This document shows, piece by piece, positions 43,001-54,579 of a stretch of 64,000 nucleotides of DNA (the stretch's first letter is position 1; every line of letters starts with the position of its first letter). Source of the stretch: Ischnura elegans (lineage: Eukaryota; Arthropoda; Insecta; Odonata; Coenagrionidae); NCBI RefSeq assembly GCF_921293095.1, contig NC_060251.1:98628566-98692565 (forward strand), given 5' to 3'. Made by a program: the position numbers and the translations under genes. Below the pieces are notes generated by a model. That model ran no database searches. It saw nothing but the letters and a program-made list of their open reading frames with translations, and was not told the origin of the DNA.

Positions 43001-46000
43001 CTATGTGCTAGGCTTCAGTGCCTTCAATTACAGATACCTTTCAGAGCAATACGAAGAACATCATGTTAATACCTCTCCATGTTTCTATGTCTGACAGAAA
43101 GTATAAATAAGAAAGATATTTTGCTGAAAGGACAGGCGTAGGAAATCATTTTTCCCCCGATCAATTAAGAATATGTATTTATAAATGGTTGGTAGGACTC
43201 ACTGTAGTTAAAACTAATTCATCATTGCACCCTATCCTCTTTCGTGTTTTATATTCGTGGCATATTGAATTGTCAGTGTATGACTTCCCTCAAGCTGATC
43301 GTAGGCTATGCGATGGGCTTAGATTGCTTAGCACCTCACCATATTTCTAGGTCAGACATAAATATGTAATAAATTAATATTGATATTTTGCTGAACCGTT
43401 AGGTGTAGGAATTTGTTTTTCCCTCGAAGAATGAAGGACTTATATAAATGTTGAAATAAGTTGGTGAAACTCAGTGATCAAATATCTCCCATGCCCATCT
43501 TTTCTTTTTTTACAAATAGCTGGTGATATAATGCCACCTGTCCCAAAGGCAGATCCAGTATTTTTTTTCTTGGGGGGGACACAAGGGTCTGACAGGCAAA
43601 CGGTCATCTTATATTTGAGATCAAAATCAACATACAACAATTGCTGTGCGAAATATTCTCTTTATTTTTATATGTAAGTTATTAATATGAAATTAATTGA
43701 GTGAGGCTCTGTGATATATAAAACAATACAAACGTAATGATTGTCGTATTTAAAATCTTGTCTATTTTTTAAGCATCTTGGGAGGGCACGAGCGCCCCCT
43801 GTCTACCCCCCTAAATCCGCCAATAGCCTGCCCTGCATCTATTGAGGGGGTTTGAGGGTAATTAACTTCAACTTAGGCTATTCTTTCAGGATAAAACTGA
43901 TAAATGACTGAAGAATGCCTAGATTTTGCCAACATGCATTGGTTAAGGAGAGAAAATTATTGCTTGCTGTGCCATTGTGGTGAGATGCACTTCTTGTAAC
44001 AGAGGGAATAGGTTTTTCTCTTATGTATAATGAAACTCTGTACTAATACAAACTCTACACAGTCAAAATTTTTAGTTTTATAAGTAGAGGGCACCTGTGC
44101 TCTGTATTTTGGGAATATATCTTCATCTCTAAAGACAGTTGATAAATTATATCTGGAATTAGTGTATTCTACCTTGCTCCTGACATTATTTCATATTTTT
44201 TTGTCATGGCACAAGATGATTTGCCCTGGCCAGATAAAGGCTAGAGCAATAAATAACTGACGTCACAGCAATCACCAAAAAAGATTAGCCATTTTTTTAA
44301 ATTCCCCTACCATTATATTGTCCAAATGCGATAGTCATGGAAACATGCATTTTTTAGGTCTTTAAAACATGGCAGAAAACAAAAATTTAACTCATTGTAA
44401 GTGCTAAACTTAATAAAAAAGGCAAGTTCGGAGAAGGCTCAGTAAGATGGGTAGCAGACATCTGTTTCAACACATTTAATTCACCACGCACAAGTACATT
44501 CAAATCCCTCAGGCACACCACACAAGACTCTTGCATCTGCCCTCCAAGCAATTGCCACACATGTCGTGTCTGTCTCGTGACCTTCTCGGCGTCCTCCTGT
44601 TGTCCGGACATCGCCGTATAAGTTTGCATTACCTCCACCTTCCCACGCCAAGATTCTGCAAACGTGTTAAACGGCATAGTGTTGGAGACATATGCGGAGA
44701 CCGCTCCCACACGAGAGGTAGCAAGGTGTCAGGGGTTTCAGATACTCGACCCATCACTTGAACGTGACTCGGTATCCAGTTCTTCTGTACCCCTGAGAGT
44801 GGAACCAAGCTGGCACAAGACCACAAGCGACACCCTTACATTATAATTAGTTTAGCCAAAATCTTCTGTTTGCTCTATGGGAAGTGAAATTTCACATTTG
44901 AGTACCCTAGAACCTAAGGGGTACAAATGCAATCTTTCGGAGATAAATGCAGATGATGGTAGATGGGGTACACAATATTGTCATGGCTAAGGGAAACAAG
45001 TGAATCACTCATACATTGATGGGTGGAAAATTTTAAATGGGCCCTTTTTACACAATACCTTCCTTCATCTAATTACATGCTGAATTTTTACTGTCACCAT
45101 CAGTTAAAGAGCCTTTGCAAAGCTAATGGTGACTATCTCTGACGTGTTCTTCAAGCACAAAATCTGTTGTTTGGTGCTAGCTCGGATTTCAAATCATCAA
45201 TTCAACTCACTTTCAGCCAGGCACATATGAGGTGAAACGTTTTAAGGTTCATTGCAGGTGAGGGTAATCATGGAAAACTCAAGGGATATGAATGGTATCA
45301 TGGGAAAGTGAGAGAATATCATCCATGGCATCAGGGATAATTATGAATTGTCAGTGATGTGATGTAACCAAGTAAAAGTAGTTGAATAACTGTGAACAAT
45401 TACATCTTTGGTAATTTTTACTTGTAATCGATATATTTTTGAAAGTAATTTTTATTTTTAATCTACTCCAAAGCTCATGCGAACCTTTGGGTAACAGTTA
45501 CATATTAGTAATCTAAAGTGAATATTTGAACGCCTCGCATGCTGACTGAAAGGTAGTTCCAGCTACACTAACCTCACCTACAAGTGTACATTTTTGGTTG
45601 AATATATTTATTTATGCCTAAAGGCCTTTAATCATAAAACGTTTTAATCATTAATTCATGCAAAGGCATTAAATCAGGAAGTACTCCCTGTTTGAAAAAA
45701 TATTGAATGTGATTGCATTGCTTTCAGGATCAAGATTAAAAGTAAATTTAATCATAATTGTAATCCGAATAATTTCTTTTTAGTAATTTGTAGTTGTATT
45801 TAATTGCAAAATTTACTGTGTAGTTGTAAATTATCCTGATTACATTTTTTCAATACTTTTCCCATCTCAGTGAATTTTCATTCAAATCAAACGATCCATT
45901 GCGTTGTTTGCTGGTTAAAGTCCTTCGTTTGTGTGACTTTTACTTGACTGAAATTAAGTTCACAAGTCTGTTTTATTATGTTTGGATTTTTGTTAAATTC

Positions 46001-47303
46001 ATGGTAAAAAAATGTCAATATATGTATTCCGAAAATAATTTTCCTTTTTCTTTACTCTCAACTTCGAAAATGTTGTGCAATGATGAAAATTACTGCATGA
46101 AATAGTCATTGTAGAGTCGGGAAATTCGATCTCAGGAACCTTACAACCACCCTGTTTTAACAGTGTCTCTTAACTGAAATATTTTCTGTCATTTAATATT
46201 TCTTAAAATAGTTCTTTAGAATAATAATAATATATAATGAATTTAGTCAGTAGTATTTTATTAACCTAATTGATTTAATGTCTTAATCTTTGCTACTTGG
46301 CTCAAAGACCACATTTTCATGATCACAATTTAGGAAGTTTTACTTTAACATGTCTCTAACTTTGATTGGACTTAAGTTTTTGGCAATGTCTTGCCATATA
46401 TGTATCATTAAGTCAGGACTAGTGTTCTGAAAAAGTGGTCAAGTTTTTTTCTTCAGCTTGACTGTATGTAATTGAATTTCAATTTTCCCAAATGCCGGGA
46501 AATTCCCTTCTCGTATCCCCTTGATACCTAATTCTTAATTCCACTTAATTGAGCATGATCAGTCAGCCCAAAACCCGAATGATAAGAAGTGAATTACATT
46601 TTTAATGAGATCATGCTCAAGAGGCCTCAAGCAGGATTCATGCTGGTCAGGAAAATTAGGTTATGATCAAGGATAATCTGCGGAGGTATGCCAAAAAGAT
46701 CAAAATTGTGATTGAGCATTTTTGCATTTTCACAGCGAGGTGGGCGATTTGTTACCTACCTGGCTGAATGGAATGTACCAGGTTGGGGCACCTTCAGTTC
46801 ACTTTTTCTGCTACTACTACTGCTTGCCTCTGTTTCGCAATATACCTTACGGCATTTTTCCATAAAATCCCAATATTTGATTGCTTTTCTGTTTACATAA
46901 AGTCAGATAAATATAAAATATTTGAGCTAGTCAATAGGATGAAGTCAGGGGTATTGAGTATAGAAAGTTGCTATGAACTCTGTTGAGGTTCTTTTTCTAA
47001 CTTCAGTGCATTGTGGCAACTTGTGATTTGATGATACTAGATTGGTAGTCATCTAACTCTCTAACACACAGTTTTTTTTCACAGGGCATCCATTTATATA
47101 TTCTGATCCTTTTTTCTTTTGTGTAGGAGCATCATAAGCGGTCAATTCCGAAGGACACATGGAATTTGCTGTTAGATTTTGCTCTCATGATAAATGAGGA
47201 CATGTCCAACTACGATGAAGAGGGTGCGTGGCCTGTGTTGATTGATGACTTTGTTGAGTGGGCGCAGCCCTTAGTGGCCAGCCAGAAAAGCACTTTGGTC
47301 TAA
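31079..47303 (+). CDS. DCUN1D: DCN1-like protein (DCUN1D1/2 type), complete, five exons
   Basis: Coding exons are 31079-31081 (the ATG alone), 31185-31398, 31493-31661, 31768-31981 and 47127-47303. All join in frame at GT-AG sites and total 258 codons plus TAA, against about 259 residues in human DCUN1D1. The start [15 protein letters not shown] matches MNKLKSSQKDKVRQF, and the ATG-only first exon fits vertebrate gene structure as I recall it. Residues ~8-45 form the UBA-like domain; from ~60 to the end is the PONY/DCUN1 domain, with [37 protein letters not shown] and the highly conserved [17 protein letters not shown] near the C terminus. The family acts as a scaffold-type E3 that binds the NEDD8-charged E2 UBC12 and cullins to speed neddylation. 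The last intron is about 15.1 kb and full of elements. No break in the reading frame. Confidence 0.97.
33588..35645 (-). pseudogene. Transposase of the long-arm element, nearly full length but broken
   Basis: Five adjoining - strand frames read in order as one protein of roughly 650 residues. The N-terminal part (35645-35057) has a CEHH...YC..PF..HKK block followed by PGMKICQPC, probably a zinc-binding domain. An HTH-like stretch follows (34927-34694; [20 protein letters not shown]). Then comes [20 protein letters not shown], and [20 protein letters not shown] (34658-34440). The C-terminal 261 codons (34373-33588) contain [26 protein letters not shown] and [13 protein letters not shown], a D...D...D pattern I read as an RNase H-like DDE/D catalytic core. 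Two or three frameshifts and some stops separate the frames. Similar proteins are common as uncharacterised multi-copy genes in arthropods. Confidence 0.72.
36135..36476 (+). pseudogene. Rearranged transposase C-terminal piece in the right arm
   Basis: This frame, opposite to the main transposase, reads [20 protein letters not shown], which resembles the extreme C-terminal domain usual in this transposase family (GLV.....EE.DV.VKFMHP.G). It then passes straight into [20 protein letters not shown], a second copy of the catalytic segment at 33588-33700. In a normal protein the order would be reversed. The arm therefore holds a scrambled inverted duplicate, which explains why the arms are so long. 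Confidence 0.6.
38372..40640 (-). mobile_element. LINE relic: endonuclease, linker and reverse transcriptase
   Basis: Read on the - strand, from ~40640 there are AP-endonuclease-like blocks: [42 protein letters not shown] and GEYGRGKQN (family consensus GEYGLGKRN). A linker frame at 39978-39766 follows ([20 protein letters not shown]). The reverse transcriptase shows [14 protein letters not shown] near 39050, equivalent to the first polymerase motif. Later come [20 protein letters not shown] and [19 protein letters not shown] at 38728-38540. It ends RAASNQSYD and a stop at 38372-38374. Many stops and shifts separate the blocks, so this is an old, nearly full-length copy of the same general family as 19105-19416. 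Confidence 0.82.
40950..41021 (-). other. tRNA-like sequence, arm 1
   Basis: 72 nt that fold as a cloverleaf: acceptor GCCTCGG against TCAAGGC (one mismatch), D stem GCTT/AAGC, anticodon stem CTCGA with loop CCGGAAA, and T arm CCGGG-TTCGAAT-CCCGG. The loop places GGA as anticodon but has C where U33 is expected. The short variable region does not fit the class II serine tRNA that GGA would imply. So it is tRNA-derived, not a working tRNA. Confidence 0.6.
41097..41168 (+). other. tRNA-like sequence, arm 2
   Basis: Inverted twin of 40950-41021 with a slightly better acceptor (GCCTTGG with TCAAGGC, all seven paired counting one G-U). The A-box-like region TAGCTTAACTGG and B box GGTTCGAATCC are intact, so pol III could still transcribe it. 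The same anticodon loop, CCGGAAA, is present. Confidence 0.6.
41195..41690. other. No gene; fragment of a pogo-like repeat end
   Basis: TGCTTAACACGACAC and GTTAAGTGAGGAGTACCTCTA (about 41299-41355) resemble the 'CTC..TTAAC' ends of pogo/Tigger-type elements, similar in style to 63618. Nothing else is recognised. Confidence 0.25.
41700..42080. repeat. Diverged inverted repeat pair
   Basis: The - strand of 41700-41860 and the + strand of 41935-42080 share GTATCAAGGCTTTC, a GTTTG(G/A)TCCC block and CAAA(C/G)(A/C)AAAG(C/G)CAGT, about 70% identical overall. The frames across both arms differ in a way that suggests a repeat, not a gene. Family unknown. Confidence 0.5.
43000..43490 (+). repeat. Diverged direct duplication (~200-bp units)
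   Basis: Two units, about 43000-43210 and 43300-43490, share in order CTATG.G, a TTTCTA...GTCTGACA-like block, GATATTTTGCTGAA, GTAGGAA, CATTTTTCCC or TTTTTCCCTCG, ATATAAATG and GACTCACTGT or AACTCAGTGA. The copies are clearly old. No reading frame is conserved between them. Confidence 0.5.
43545..43826. mobile_element. hAT-type MITE, another family
   Basis: The left end AAAGGCAGATCCAG and inverted right end CTAAATCCGCCAATAG pair loosely, followed inward by G runs on one side and C runs on the other. Flanks CCTGTCCC (43537-43544) and CCTGCCCT (43827-43834) share 6 of 8 bases. No open frame. Confidence 0.6.
44387..44740 (-). pseudogene. Orphan coding-like segment, possible processed pseudogene
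   Basis: A 107-codon open frame on the - strand stands out from AT-rich intron by GC content and a protein-like translation: [20 protein letters not shown], then [40 protein letters not shown] and [16 protein letters not shown]. Amphipathic helices with regular leucine spacing are evident. Upstream in the same frame is a stop, and the frame beyond it reads SRSSDGSSI. No flanking splice sites of the DCUN1D sense are possible because it lies antisense. I do not recognise the parent gene; an intronless retrocopy of a host helical protein is the simplest idea. Confidence 0.4.
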
Positions 47304-47612
47304 CACGCAGTGCTTGCCTTTGTCCAATCATCTCTCGCAAGTTTTTCACGTGCTTCAAATCATCTAGCCCCCACCATTAAAACACTAAAAATTTAACCGA
47401 GAGGCTCTTGTATCCAACAGAAGGCCTTTCATAAAGGTTGAAAAAATGGAGCTGCAAGCGAAAACATCATCATCTCATAGTTGTGCCAACCAAGTTTCAT
47501 CCCTCATTTCCCTGATTGGGATTCAGTTATGAGAATGTGGGCAGCAATATGCTGTTTAACAAGTTTATGCCCACTTCAGATGTAAGAATTATTTTATTGC
47601 CTCCTAGAAGTA

Positions 47613-47618
47613 AATAAA
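47613..47618 (+). promoter_or_regulatory. Candidate DCUN1D polyadenylation signal
   Basis: AATAAA about 310 bp after the DCUN1D stop codon. Other candidates occur farther on (for instance near 48536 and 49616), so longer 3' UTRs are possible. Confidence 0.45.
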
Positions 47619-47619
47619 A

Positions 47620-50600
47620 ATACGGGATGAAATGTATGAATTGACTTAACAAGCCAGTACTTTGCCTGATATCTATTTGACTTAAGTGAAGCTTGCCATT
47701 GTTTTATCCATCAAGTGTTTAGTTTGGATACTTTTAAAATGTTGTTGGTTTTTTTATGTCCATGAAGACAGTGCTCACAGCCAAATAGATAATAGATTCT
47801 ACCCCAGAGCAAATAATTCCGGCCCATATTTATTTGCCAGAAAACTCAATACATGTATCTATGAATATTGCGATTGCCCTGATTTTCAAGGGCTTAGGGA
47901 TTATTAAAGAGATACTTATGCTCAGAAAAATTTTACTTTTGGCCTACAATAATGCATGAAATAGACTCTATAGGCATAATTATCACTGGAAAAAGTGGTT
48001 TTGTTTTAGTTGATCAATGATTACTAATTTTCCAGTCTCAAGTATTTCATATGATGCTTCATTATATTCCTCATGTTATGATCTCCAGCCTGAATTGCAC
48101 AAAGGGATACACTCATGATAAATATATTTATTTCTGTTATACTGTTTCATCTAAGTCGAAATCATTCTTCATCGTCTTATCTTTTTAAGTCTTTGTGAAT
48201 GTATGGTACGTTCTTCCTTTTCTGCTACCTATTGGAACTATTTAAATTAAACTGCAATTTTCCCTAACCTTGAAAATTATGTTCTCCAAATCATAATGCC
48301 ATTTCAACTTTCATTCACTGGATCAAAGATCAATTGTTTCAAAGATATTTCAATTTGTAGAGCTTAGTTCTAAAAATTTACAGTGAAATTCATAGAATTT
48401 CTACGTAAGATAAATATTAAATTTTATTTAGAATTTTTTAGGTCATTCTCTTCTTCATGAATTAATTGATTGAAATCAACACGCACCTGTTGTACCAATT
48501 TGATAATATTTCTTCTTCGACATTGTGACGGCTTAATAAAGTATATTCTTCATTTAGTACCTATCAGTTTTTCTCACATATGTACATCGTAAAATTCGTA
48601 AAAAGTAATGGCTAAGAATGCAAATCTAGGAGGAAGGGAACTGTGTTGTGCTATAAAAAATCCCTTTTGTGAATAATATATTTTGTACGCTAGATTTGCT
48701 GCAGTTTTTCTAGTTGTCTTGTACAATTTAAGGTCAGATATTACTAAGTACATATGGATTTATCTTCAGCTAATGCAAGGAAAATTCCTGAATGTTGTTT
48801 CATTATAAGTAAGCTATTTGTTTGTTTTGAATTAATGTAATTATTCTTTGTCTCATTCTGATAAGTTAAGGCTAGTTCCTTTTTGTGATTTCTAAAACTT
48901 TTTAACGATTTTTCTGATTGTTATCTTCGCCATTTTTATGGGTTAATGTATTTTTTGCTGTAATATCCTTTGCAGAATTTTCATGTCAGTGGTCAAGGTC
49001 TTTTTTTTCTGTGAAAATTTGGATCAAGGTAATGGAAGCTTGTTTTGCATTGATTTCAAGAGGCATACTTTATTTATGGACACGTTTAAGGAATGTTGTA
49101 GTTTCGAGAGCTATCAATAATATCATTAAACCTGATTAATCAGGATTTAGAATTGTTTTAGGAGTTTTTCTGTTGGATTCTCCCTCTTAATTCATCTCAA
49201 CATTTGAGGTGTGGGCATTAATCTTAAAACAAAAATATGCAAGGATTTTTCTTGTATGATTTTTGTTAATAAATCCCCAGGATTAAACAATTGCAAATAT
49301 ATTTTTGATGCTAGTATGAAAGTGTATTCTATATTGTTGGCATGTTAGTTAACTACTACTCTACTCCAAATTGGAAATTTTGAAGCAACTAATCACTTTT
49401 TGAAAATGCATAGGTGTTGCCATTATATATATCCTGTTAATATCTTTGCCATGAGTGAGCCATGTGTGAATTTTAATGCCATGTGTCTTATTAATGTTTC
49501 ACCATTAATTCTCCAAAATTGTCCTGGTTGGTCTATTGTTTCCTCATAGAAATATGTGATGATTTGAACTCTTAAGTTTCTGTAAAAAATAACCTTTCTT
49601 GTAAATAGTGAATGAATAAATGATTTGGTAAAATGTTTTTATCTGTAATTAAGCTGTGTTTTGCCAAGAGTTGAGCTCAATATATCATGTGGACATATTT
49701 TTTACTGTTTTCTTTCTGATTTCGATTCCATTTTAGTTCTTAAAGCCATGCTTGTATTTTTACAGATATTTTCTCAAAAAAGATCTGTATCCTTTACTAC
49801 TCTCAGGTTGACCAATACATCCTGCAAATTAGAATTGTGAGAAAATTTTGTCTTGGATGCTAAAATGATTTTTGGCCCAATATTTTTCAATTTTACTGAA
49901 AATTCCTGATGTCTAATAGTGATATATTAAGCAAAAAAATGACCCACTGCAGGTAAAAAAAAAAGCAAGACAACATAGTTTGAGGAGCTGCATCATCCAA
50001 ACAAAGCAACCAGTTTATATGTCACAAAAAGCTGTAGACAGATCGTTTATTTCTATGTTGGAACATATACTTTTATAAATACTCTGCCTCATCATATTAA
50101 TTGAACTTAATTTTTTTCTCGGCATAGTTACAGTGTTTTTGTGCAAAAAATGGCATTGCGTGTCTAGAGCACTTGATATTCCCAATAGTTGCGATAAGTT
50201 GTCGCTAACAGCACAACCTCTGCGAAGTTAGAAACCAATTTTTCAAATTAAATGAATGTGCAATCCACTCTCACTTTGCGATGGATTCAGCTTACTATGG
50301 AGTCCGAACTGATTATGCATGTGTTTTTAAAAGTGGAAATTTCTCAGATTTTGTTTCCATTCTTGCAATAAGTCACCAATTTTGTAACGCCTTATTTGTG
50401 TACGAAACACATTTTTTATGTAATACTTTCTGTGTTGAAGCTTTTTAAATGGAATCCTCATGTGGAAATAGTGCAGATTCAACATACTATGGAATTTGCT
50501 ATACAATCGGTCCTTCGGAATAGATTTGTACAGTAAAGCAAAAGTCTACTGTAGCATGAATCATAATTAGACTGTTCATATGTTTTCTATTACCATTTTT

Positions 50601-51025
50601 GCAACATTACTAGAAATGTGTCTTCATGAGTTGAGTAGAGTACACCATTGATTTAGAAATATGGTGTGAGACTCTCAGGGTTGCCACGTAAAAGAATCTG
50701 TGATGTGTCGAAAGGGAGATAGCCTTTATGTGAAATTAAGCCATCATGCTGTCAAGTGAAGAGTGCATGGATAAATCAGGAACACAAACATTAACTCTAA
50801 TTTTTTGCTGTGGTCAATAGTGGATGTGTTTGAATTATGAACAGACCCATATTTTTCCATATTTCATTATCCGTTTCTTACTTCTTGAGATATTCACTAT
50901 GGAAAATCAACTGCATTTTTCCTTTTGCTGAAAAGTGTATGAAGTCACAAACTCAAATTGAGCAGGTCACTGCTTCTCAGCTACTCCTGGATCTTTTTCA
51001 TGGGCCTCGGGTGGTTTGTGATTGT
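47620..51025. other. No gene recognised; possible extended DCUN1D 3' UTR
   Basis: AT-rich throughout. Frames at 47686-47907, 48918-49139 and 50837-51028 are unrecognised and lie in low-complexity T-rich DNA. No inverted ends or shared repeats were seen. Confidence 0.4.
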
Positions 51026-51028
51026 TAA

Positions 51029-51248
51029 GGCCTGGTTACACGATACATAGACAAGTACGAGTTAATGTCTAAACGTACGAACACGAGAATGCTGCTAGTA
51101 ATCACCCAACTTGTACGAATGCGTTAAAAGAAAGTAGATCCTGTCCTTATTTGGTTCATGCGTTCGTATGTGTTCCGCTCCAGTCATAAAAATGATTCAA
51201 ACATTCGCACATTAACTCGTGTGTTATAATGTCCTGTGTAACCAGGCC
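51029..51248. mobile_element. MITE with GGCCTGGTTACAC ends
   Basis: Inverted ends GGCCTGGTTACACGATACAT and TGTCCTGTGTAACCAGGCC; a further inner block ACGAGTTAATGT is mirrored by ACATTAACTCGT. It is 220 bp with no frame. A target duplication is not clear. Confidence 0.8.
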
Positions 51249-51828
51249 AAACACTCCTAGCAATTCCTTCCCTTGATGATAGATTCCCCCTGAGCGAGAA
51301 GTGAGCCAGAATTCCAATGGCATCAATATTAAGTTATTGAAAATGGGTGGTAAATTTTGTGTTTTCTTATCACAAAAGGATAATGTTTACAGGAATAGGG
51401 AAATGAGAGATTATTTTCTCAGAAGTTATTTGTTCCTTCTATCTACTGTAGCAATTTCTGATTCAAGTGAATTACCTCATTATCCAAATAATTACTCTAG
51501 CTCTGAGCCTATCACAACAAAGCAGATTATTCCTATATAGTTTGCTCCCCTTTACTAAAACCTGAGCATTTTTTGCACACACTAGAACATGGTATGTGCA
51601 AAAACAAATCAGTACCTGCTATCAAAGTGGATGTTTTTTGTAAAATGCATGTATCCTTGTTTACACAAAAATAAATCAGAGGTGTGTAAGGCCCCTTTAC
51701 AATTTGGTGGACCTTGGGTGATGCAATGGGACATGGCATGAGCACATAATAATTTGTTTCATTCCCAGCAAGTAAATGATGATGAAGTCTTAATGGGGAC
51801 TATGTATCACTTGGCAACTACCTTATAT

Positions 51829-51962
51829 GTCTGAATATAGTCCCCCCTTTTTTTCTAAAAATGCCCAAGGTAAAAGTAAAGGGGGGGACAATATTCAAAT
51901 ACATTTTTTTAACTTTTCTCGAAACTGAAGCCTCAAAATTAGGGGGGGAGACTATATTCGGA
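51829..51962. mobile_element. Short MITE with GAATATAGTCCCCCC ends
   Basis: CTGAATATAGTCCCCCC at the left and GGGGGGGAGACTATATTCGG at the right are inverted repeats. A second internal GGGGGGACAATATTC at ~51882 suggests a partial duplication of one end. About 134 bp. Confidence 0.7.
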
Positions 51963-52293
51963 GAAATACGGTATATCAGTCTCTCTAACTCCTTCCTGCA
52001 CTGCTGTTATATGGCTTTCACATACTATTATTTTCTCTTCTTATAATACTAAATGTCACTGCTTTTGGACATTTTTACTCATTCTTGAAGCCATTTACTT
52101 CATAATTTTGTGACTTCAAGACTTCGCATTTAGTTTACATGCATTTTAATAATCATGCTCCGTTTACTGTCCTGAAATAAATTCTAAATAATCACCCAAT
52201 ATTGCTTAAATATTTTTCAGTGGAGGAAAATTGATTAATACGAAAAAAAACCTCATTGTGGAACATACTTTTGGGGGGATCAAGGGAACCTTT

Positions 52294-54073
52294 TTATGCC
52301 CATCTGAAGTAGAAGTATGTCAGCTCGTAGCATTTAGGTTGTGAGTTGTAGCAGTGCAGCATTTGGCTGTGATACCAGTGACACAGTGATTTAAGCTCTG
52401 AAAAGTACACACTTGCGACCACTGCACCTTTTCCATTATGACCATGAGTATCTATGAGGAGCACCTGTTGAAAAAAATGTGCATATTTCTACATTAGCCA
52501 GGATTATGGATATCAATTCTAATATGTACTACTTTGGAACATAATTGGTGATTCCTATAAAAAATTTTTTTAAAAACTATTCTAGTACATAGTTCAGATA
52601 GGTTTTCATAGAGCCCCTGCAAATTATTCTGGCCATCTTCCCTCCCATCATGGACTTCCCTCTTCAATTTACAATAAGGCCTAACGTCTTTCAATCCATC
52701 TATGTTTATATAATCTTTACCCTACCCCATTTACAGCTAAAATCGTGAACTCCCCCATCCCAAGGTTTAAAGAGTGTGACCTCATGTAATGTTAAGATAA
52801 TAAGTGTGTTTTGTTAGCGAAGGAGACATAATTTTCTATTAATTATCAAGAAGCATATTTTCCGTACTCATGCCTCAAGAAAAGTGGTGACGGTAGCCAA
52901 GATATTTGTGATCTAACCTTCAATATACATTGATGAATTTCTATGAGAAAAAATTTCCCTGAACAAGGAATCAAATCACTGCAGTGACCCGGAATGCCAA
53001 AGTTCTGTGGTTTGAGCAGGCAAGTGTATGTACTATCCGGGCTTGTGAATTCCCATGGCCATTATAGTATTGAAGCTCATAGTACTATAGATGGTAGGCC
53101 CTTGCAGTCCATCAATGATGGCAATGCGAGGGAGAAAGGACTTCAAAGAAGCCGCAACTGGTTGAGATCCCCAAAGCTGCACTTGGTGGCAATGTGTAAT
53201 TTTACGAGCCTACTGCATGTACGGCTTCGAAGTTTGCAAGAATTGTCATACATACCTTATTCTGATTATCCTGAAACACCCACAAGACGCTGTGATTCCC
53301 TGCAATAAGGATGACGTACAACTCAGGGTTATATGGAGGTTGTACACTCTCCCAATCTTTTATCCCATCGACTAAATTGTTGAATAATGTATCTCCGAGA
53401 TCCATTAAATAGATAGAAGTTTGCTGAAATAAAAAACTTCTCTATGATTGAAAAAAAGGAGTATGAAGAGGAAATGTTTAAAATCAATCAACTTTGATTA
53501 TAGGTACCCATTCTGTTAGATCTTTTATTTCAGGTCCTATAGCTGATATTGACTCTGGTATATTCAAATTTATTGCCTTTATTTGGTTTTCTTTTCTGAA
53601 ACTTTTATAAAGTTCATTCCCTGCAAGAAATGAGTTTAATAGCATGGCATAATTAGTTTTTATATTTTTTTCAGTTGCCAAATATAGGGGCTTATCTTAT
53701 GTTCACCTACAAGCATAGAGAAATAACAAGAAAAAAATTGCATAGGTTACCTTTCCTAATAGAATTTTTCAGCAATTGTATAAGGATAAACTGAAAGGGA
53801 CTGTTTTCCTCAAATTCAATGCTCCAGTCGGCCAATTCATGCAATGTTTGAGCTACTAGCAGTATTATAACAGTGCAAGCGTTACTCCCTGAAAGTATGG
53901 TAATTGCAAATACTCGTAGTGAAAGCAATCCTCATGAGGAATACATTTTCCAATCAAACCATACCTAGTGATTTTTCACCAATTCTTTCCTGGGTAAAAT
54001 CTTCAGGAAACCACCAAATATGCACTGAGTCTTCATGGGCGACAATCAATGGATTTTTCAATTCGCAATCCAT
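52294..54073 (-). CDS. Uncharacterised protein, cysteine-protease-like; complete, five exons
   Basis: Exons on the - strand: 54073-53965, 53888-53751, 53620-53508, 53423-53256 and 52464-52294. They join in frame at GT-AG sites to 232 codons plus TAA. The ATG has A at -3 and G at +4, with an in-frame stop upstream. The protein begins MDCELKNPLIVAHEDSVHIW; exon 2 opens with GSNACTVIILLVAQTLHELA, giving Cys41 at a helix start as in papain-fold active sites. Exon 3 has GNELYKSF; exon 4 PELYVILIAGNHSVLWVFQD, a likely beta-strand pair; exon 5 VLLIDTHGHNGKGAVVA, with Asp181-x-His183. Cys early and Asp-x-His late is the order in C76-type deubiquitinases. I recall similar uncharacterised NACT...D-H proteins in other animals but no name. 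The exon 3 donor (TGG|GTACC) is weak. Catalysis is inference. Confidence 0.75.
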
Positions 54074-54579
54074 TTTTAAAAATTATTGATATATTTGGTT
54101 GAGGTATATTCGAGCAGAAATTCAATCGCTATTGATAAGCACTTAAACAGTTGGCACCAAACGGGTATAAAAATCGATTATAAATTTAAGGATTTTATAA
54201 TATTGTCAAATGTTGATCAATTCAACCAACAATCATGTAAGAGTGATTTTATGAGCAGTTGTTCATCTTTTAACACAGCTGACAAGTTGGAAAATTTTTT
54301 CCTGCTTTTTAAACCCATTTAGGTACGAAAATCATACCTTCGTAATGCCTTACGCTTCAACTGAAAACTCTCAAGTTCCTCTGTTGAAAGCTTGAAATCT
54401 TGAAATTGTGGTGTTGATAATTTATGACCACGTGATCGGTAATATTGCTTTTAATACCAAATGCTTTTAAAAATAACTTTCTCGATTTTATTATTTCTAA
54501 ATGCTGTTAATTCTTGGTGGATATGAAAAAATAGAAATAGAATTAATTTGGTTTTATTCAAGAAAATGCGCCAAACGTC

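Larger units (their letters stand above)
31982..47126 (+). other. Intron 4 of DCUN1D, ~15.1 kb
   Basis: Bounded by CAG|GTAAGA on the left and TGTAG|GAG on the right. The other introns are 103, 94 and 106 bp, so this one has grown by insertion. It holds the long-arm transposon, a LINE relic, the tRNA-like palindrome, an inverted repeat pair at 41700-42080, a MITE at 43545 and an orphan coding-like block. Unassigned stretches (32000-32680, 37370-38370, 44850-47120) are AT-rich without recognisable content. Confidence 0.9.
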
